Source of the DNA: Luidia sarsii
Taxonomy: Eukaryota; Echinodermata; Asteroidea; Paxillosida; Luidiidae
Assembly (NCBI GenBank): GCA_949987565.1
Contig: OX465109.1
Span: forward strand, 19,383,821 to 19,447,820
Direction: 5' to 3'
Length of the DNA: 64,000 nucleotides
Position 1 is the first letter of the stretch. Each line of letters opens with the position of its first letter. Below the pieces are notes generated by a model. The model was not told the DNA's origin. It searched no databases and saw only the letters and a program-made list of their open reading frames with translations. The position numbers and the translations under genes were made by a program. Positions 39,101-45,100 of the stretch are shown piece by piece.

Positions 39101-42100
39101 ACCTCTCATCCCATCGTATCTCATCTCATCTCATCTCACCCCATCTTATCCCATCCCATCTCATCCCATTGTATCTCATCTTAGTTCATCTCATCTCATC
39201 TCATCTCATCTCATCTCATGTCATCTCATCTCATCTCATCTCATCTCATCTCATCATCACGTCTCATCTCAACCCATAATATCTCATCTCATCTTATCTT
39301 ACCCCATCTCGTACATCGTATCTCATCTCATCTCACCCCATCTTATCACATCCCATCTCAGCCCATTGTATCTCATCTTAGTTCATCTCATCTCATCTCA
39401 TCTCATCTCATGGCATGTCATGTCATGTCATCTCATCTCATCATCTCATCATCACGTCTCATCTCAACCCATTAAATATCATCTCATCTTATCTTACCCC
39501 ATCTCATCCCATCATATCTCATCTTATCTCAACTCACCCCATCTTATCCCATCCCATCTCATCCCAATGTATCTCATCTTATCTCATTTCATCTCATCTC
39601 ATCTCATCTCATGTCATGTCATTTCATCTCATCTCATCTCATCACGTCTCATCTCAACCCATAATATCTCATCTCATCTTCTCTTACCCCATCTCATCCC
39701 ATCGTATCTCATCTTATCTCATCTCACCCCATCTTATCCCATCCCATCTCATCCCATTGTATCTCATCTTAGTTCATCTCATCTCAATTCACCTCATCTC
39801 ATCTCATGTCATGTCATGTCATGTCATGTCATCTCATCTCATCTCATCTCATCCCATCATATCTCATCTCATCTCATCTCATCTCACCCCTTCTTATCCC
39901 ATCCCATCTCATCCCAATGTATCTCATCTTATCTCATTTCATCTCATCTCATCTCATCCCATGTCATGTCATCTCATCTCATCTCATCACGTTTCATCTC
40001 AACCCATAATATCTCATCTCATCTTATCTTACCCCATCTCATCCCATCGTATCCCATCTCATCTCATCTCACCTCATCTTATCCCATCCCATCTCATCCC
40101 ATTGTATCTCATCTTAGTTCATCTTATTTCTCACAGTAAAGAAAAATGAATTGTGATGGGTTCCCATGAATTCCAATGACATGTACAATTTACAGGCAAT
40201 ACAAATTATATAGGCCTACACAATTTTAATGATGTGACTCTGCCTTTCCCTTGGTCTAAATTGCTTGACTGAAGGATTAATTTCATTCACATATACACCA
40301 AGGAAAATGTACACTGTGTACATGCGACAGTTGATATCACAGCTTTCACAACAATTTGTTTTTTCAATTCATTTTCAGAAACATTAACTTGTGCATAGTG
40401 GAATATTTACCTATTAACGTAACACTGCCCTTTGGGTAAATTTATACTCTCTGAGCAAAGGCACTCCATAATTAATTGGTGATGGACAAGTTTGTGACAG
40501 GTACTACACAATATGCATCAGACTCTACGTAATCATATTGATTTAATTATTTTATTCAAAGAGAGGTGTGGTCAACATATGACTCATCTTACAGTCATTA
40601 AATCTATATTTAGTTTTAATTTATTTGGGTATTTTGTAGAAGTAGCTTTGTTTGTAAATGTACTGAAAGATAACGGACAGCAAACTGCATTGAGATAGGC
40701 ATCAATTTCATTTTGGAAATAATCCCATTTTTCATCTTAGAGCAATGATAAGTACATTTCATGACCTGTAGATTCTGTTATTTGGTACAAAATTGGACGT
40801 TTTATTTACAAGATGCTAGACATTGAGAACATTCAGCCATTTTGCTTTCCAATTTTACTAGCTCTGTATGATTAATATTGAATTTAACACAGGGTTATTA
40901 GGTCAAGTAAAACAAATTATTAGGTTCTACTTTCTCATCCCCACCCGCATTGTTTTTTTGCCACCACACCACTGTCTACTTTTTACTAGTCCATTGGGCT
41001 AGCAAAGTTGGCCATTTTACTAGCCCGTAGCTGTTTTTACTAGACAATGAACGTCGGGCTAGTGCTTAGGTCGAGCCCTGATAAGCTTTTGGAGCTACAA
41101 GAAGTTGCTTTAGTTTGAATTGAATGCCCCAGAATCTGATACTGCGTGTTAAACTGGCCTCGTAGACGTTCCTGAAACTGTTTTGGTCCTTTATTCTCTA
41201 TGACTCCTAGAGACTATCTGGGAGGTCGTTCAGTCCTCCTCTGATGGCTTTTGTCGAGCCCTTCACCCTTACCTGATTTATAAATGTCCAGTCCTCGGGA
41301 AAACTGCCGTAGACCAGTTCGTACTGGTCCATACTGGGCAGAGGCAACCTGGTGTCTGAGCTCTGAAATGCGTGCAGTAGTGAGCCTGGGCCTGCGAAGA
41401 TATGACAGAAAACAGTGGAAACTTATGTTAATCAATAAATTAATCAATGAATTGCTGAATACATAAGTGGGATTACACTTAGCTTTTGGCCAGCCTGTTG
41501 GGTCAAAAGAATACTCTTTCAGATGAGCAAATGTTAGAGTTAGAGCAGGAAGCGTTGAAATTAAGCACTAAATTCCGTGAATTGCCCTAACAGTTTTGTT
41601 GCTCAAACACCTGCAGTGAATAGAGATCTTTCAAAACTACAGACATCTCAAGAAATGCCAAATGAATACAATTATGTGGCATTGTACTTAAAATCTGCAA
41701 CTTTGAATTTTTCAGTCAAAAACACTTTTACTAGAAAAATAATATGTTTGCTATAGGCCTATATACTTATACACGTGTCTCATGAAGAGATTAGGAAATT
41801 AAGATTCATGGTTACATCAACAGATGTGTCAAGGGTGACCAGTAATTGTTTGGTCTCAAGATATAAATAAGACTATAGGAGTGAGTTGCTCAGCTGCATC
41901 TTATCTGGTAGGAAATGTTTGTGTCATCTCATTCATGTCACGGCATTGCAGCGTATGGCAACTCACTATGAGACAGATAGAGTCAAGTAATGGAGTAACA
42001 ATTCCTCTCACAACTGCGAAAGTATTGTGGTTTGCTAGAAATGAAGCCTTGCATCCACTTCATGTGATCCCCAATCTCCAGTAGCTTGGTTTGATATAAT

Positions 42101-45100
42101 TTATTGATCTCAAAATTTAGTGGGCCTGACGTTTCGATCCTTTCTCAAAGGCTTTTGAGAAAGGTCCTGCTAGGATAAGGCCCACTAAATTTTGAGATTT
42201 GAATTTTGGTAATTTTATTAAGTAAGCAGTTCGCAACATTTTGTATATTGCTATAATTTATTGCTGTTTGTGCATAAATGAAAATGTGGGTGTGATAACT
42301 GGAGAAATAACCTACAACAGTTAATGTTCAATTTTGCGCCTTTACAACTCACTTCCCATCCCTCTTCAGACATTCTCTTCTCTTAGTTCATCACTTCATC
42401 TTAAATTTCCCAGTCAGTGTATGTCTTGCAAAATGATCCCCAAACACCATGGGTGGAATTGATGTGCATGATCTCAATACTTATGCATGACACAGCTCAC
42501 TTATAATAGACTTGCATCATGGAGGAATAAGACACACCTTATTCCTCCATGCTTGCATTATGCTCACAGGATTTAAGAATCTGAAAACTTGTTGTATAAT
42601 TCTGTCCAGTCTCCCATCTATCCAAGGCATTGCTATTTAAGCAAGTTTCAGAGTGGCCTTCGAGGCATTTCTTTTCTTTTGTTCACCTGCCATACCTGCA
42701 AAGGTCTCACTCAGTGAGAGCTGGCCATACAAAGGGCTTGGTTTACACATCCCTGAGACTGGCCATTCAACTCAGGCTAGAGCAAACAACAAACAACTGG
42801 ACTTTTTATAGACATGAAAAGAAGAAGAGAAGATGCAGGTCTTAAATCCTTCCCCCTAGTCTGCTACACCTCACAGTGCATTCATGTAATAATAACTGGC
42901 TGCGCACAGCAAATATGCATTTCTGGCACATAGTATAATGGCTGATTCTTTGTGCAAAGCTTGTGTAGGCGAAAGGCATTTACAGCCTGTGCCAATTCTG
43001 AAGCTACATGAAAGTGCACAGGCATGCTTGCATGCCTGTCTATTGTCCTGTGTACCATATTCCCTCCCCCCACACACACAATAAACAACCCTTCTTGGTA
43101 TATATGCAAAACCAGGCTTTGAACATTTTACTTTTTGACCCAAAGAGCGTGGAGCTAGATGAAAAATGTGCTGTAGAAGTCAACCATGCTTGGAGACCTA
43201 TGTATACGTATTAGTCTACTGGTCTATATTCGTCTTAAGATTTAGTGGGCCTGATGTTTCGATTCTAGCAGGACCTTTCTTAAAGGCAGAAACAGATACA
43301 TGTACACGAAGAAAGGGGGAAGAGAGTGAATAGGACACGGATGAGAAACAAAAGACAAAGAGTAAAGCTGGTAGGGAGAGATCAAAGGGAAGGGCAAGGA
43401 GTAGGGTTTATATCTGTATTGATTGCTAAGGCATGGGTTAATTCAAAGGGAGACTGTCTAGATTTCTGATTTGGTTTTCAATGAGGAATCTTGACTGTCT
43501 GAGTTGCTGTAAATAGATTGCTCAAAATGCGGCATTGCAATTCCGTAAAGTCTGAACTGATTGCACTTCATGAAACATTTTGCTAAGGTGAAGTTGCCTG
43601 CCCCAAATTGTCATTCCCCCAAAGGCCCTCAGCATCGGTAAACATCAAAGGATTGCCACAGTTTGTGTGTTAAACCAATAAAACATTCAAAATTTAGTGG
43701 GCCTGACTTTCGATCCTAGCAGGACCTTTCTCAAAGACAGAGTGACTCTGCCTGTGAGAACGGTCCTGCTAGGATTGAAATGTCAGGCCCACTAAATTTT
43801 GAGATTTGCATTTTGGTAATTTTAGTCAGTAAGAATTGCAGTTTGCAACAATTTTGTATATCACTCTAAACCAATAAACATTCAAAAAAGAAATCCTGCG
43901 AAGGTTTTAGCTCAAATGGTGTTCTGAGAAAGTAGAAAAAGGCAAAAAAAGGTCATGTTTTTGTGCACCATTCTGTAGTGTAAAAAGGATTTTATTACTC
44001 GTGAGTAATAGACTATTTGAGTGAAGATTTCTTGAAAAGTACAGCATCCCAGAACATAACTTGATTTCAACGTGAGGATTATATCATGACCATCTACAAA
44101 CTGTGTAAATTAGAAGGAAATCTGTGGACATCAATGTTTTCAGATCTTCCCAATGTTGTATTGGGCCTTTTAAAATTTTGCTGTGCATGGTGGATCCACT
44201 ATGTAGACTTAGAAGACACTGTGTAAAATTTCTTTAGAGTTTGTGTGTGTGTGGTGATGAGTACAGGGTCTACATTCATCCTGTTTGGTTTTCCCACCTA
44301 GTACTGAGCTGATATACAAAAATGTTGCAAACTGGAAACTGCTAGTATATCAGAGCTGCTAGTATCAGAGCTGTGGATATTTCTCTGAGGCAGCCCTGGA
44401 GAAAGGTTCTGACAGAATCAAGTTATCTAACCTTTCCTCGGCCCCAAACGTTAGAGGCCCTGACGTTTCTATCGTAGCAGAACTGGTCCTGCTAGGATCG
44501 AAACCTCAGGCCCTCTAATCAACTTTGGAGATTTATGCATTACATGTCATTTTAGTCAGTGAGCAGTTTGCAAAATTTGTTTGATTAACTTCTTTCCTCA
44601 GTCTATTCAAGTCAGTCTGAACTGAAGTTGAATATTTACAGTTTGATAAGACATTTCCTTTGAACACCATAATGTTTGACCCAATCAGAACATCATAGTC
44701 TTCAGGCCTACAGTAGGATGTAATAGCCTGAACATTGATCGAACTGTTAACACACCTGCTGTTGATTCAGCACAAAACTCATTGTAACTTATGATCAATC
44801 GCAAGACGATGAGCGATAAACAGAAACCATAGGGCCTATCACAACTTACGATGGGTTATCCATCGTAAGTTGAGTTGGAAAACGATGCATCGTAAGGCTT
44901 TGTGAAATCCACCGCTAAAAACTATCCAATCATTAAGTGTAATGGGGCAGTAGATCAGAGGGAATCCAAAATGCAGTATTGTAAAGGTCTACATGTATGT
45001 ACCAGTATGTCTATCATAATACGACCCCGCCTGAATCTTCAGAATACAGAATTAAGTTGAATAATATTGAAATGTGTGGGCTACGAAATGCTGTTGTTTA

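Noticed and set aside
39218..40149. Overlapping frames of up to 257 codons (ISSHLISSHL type)
   Set aside because: Product of the ATCTC pentamer satellite; low complexity in all three frames.
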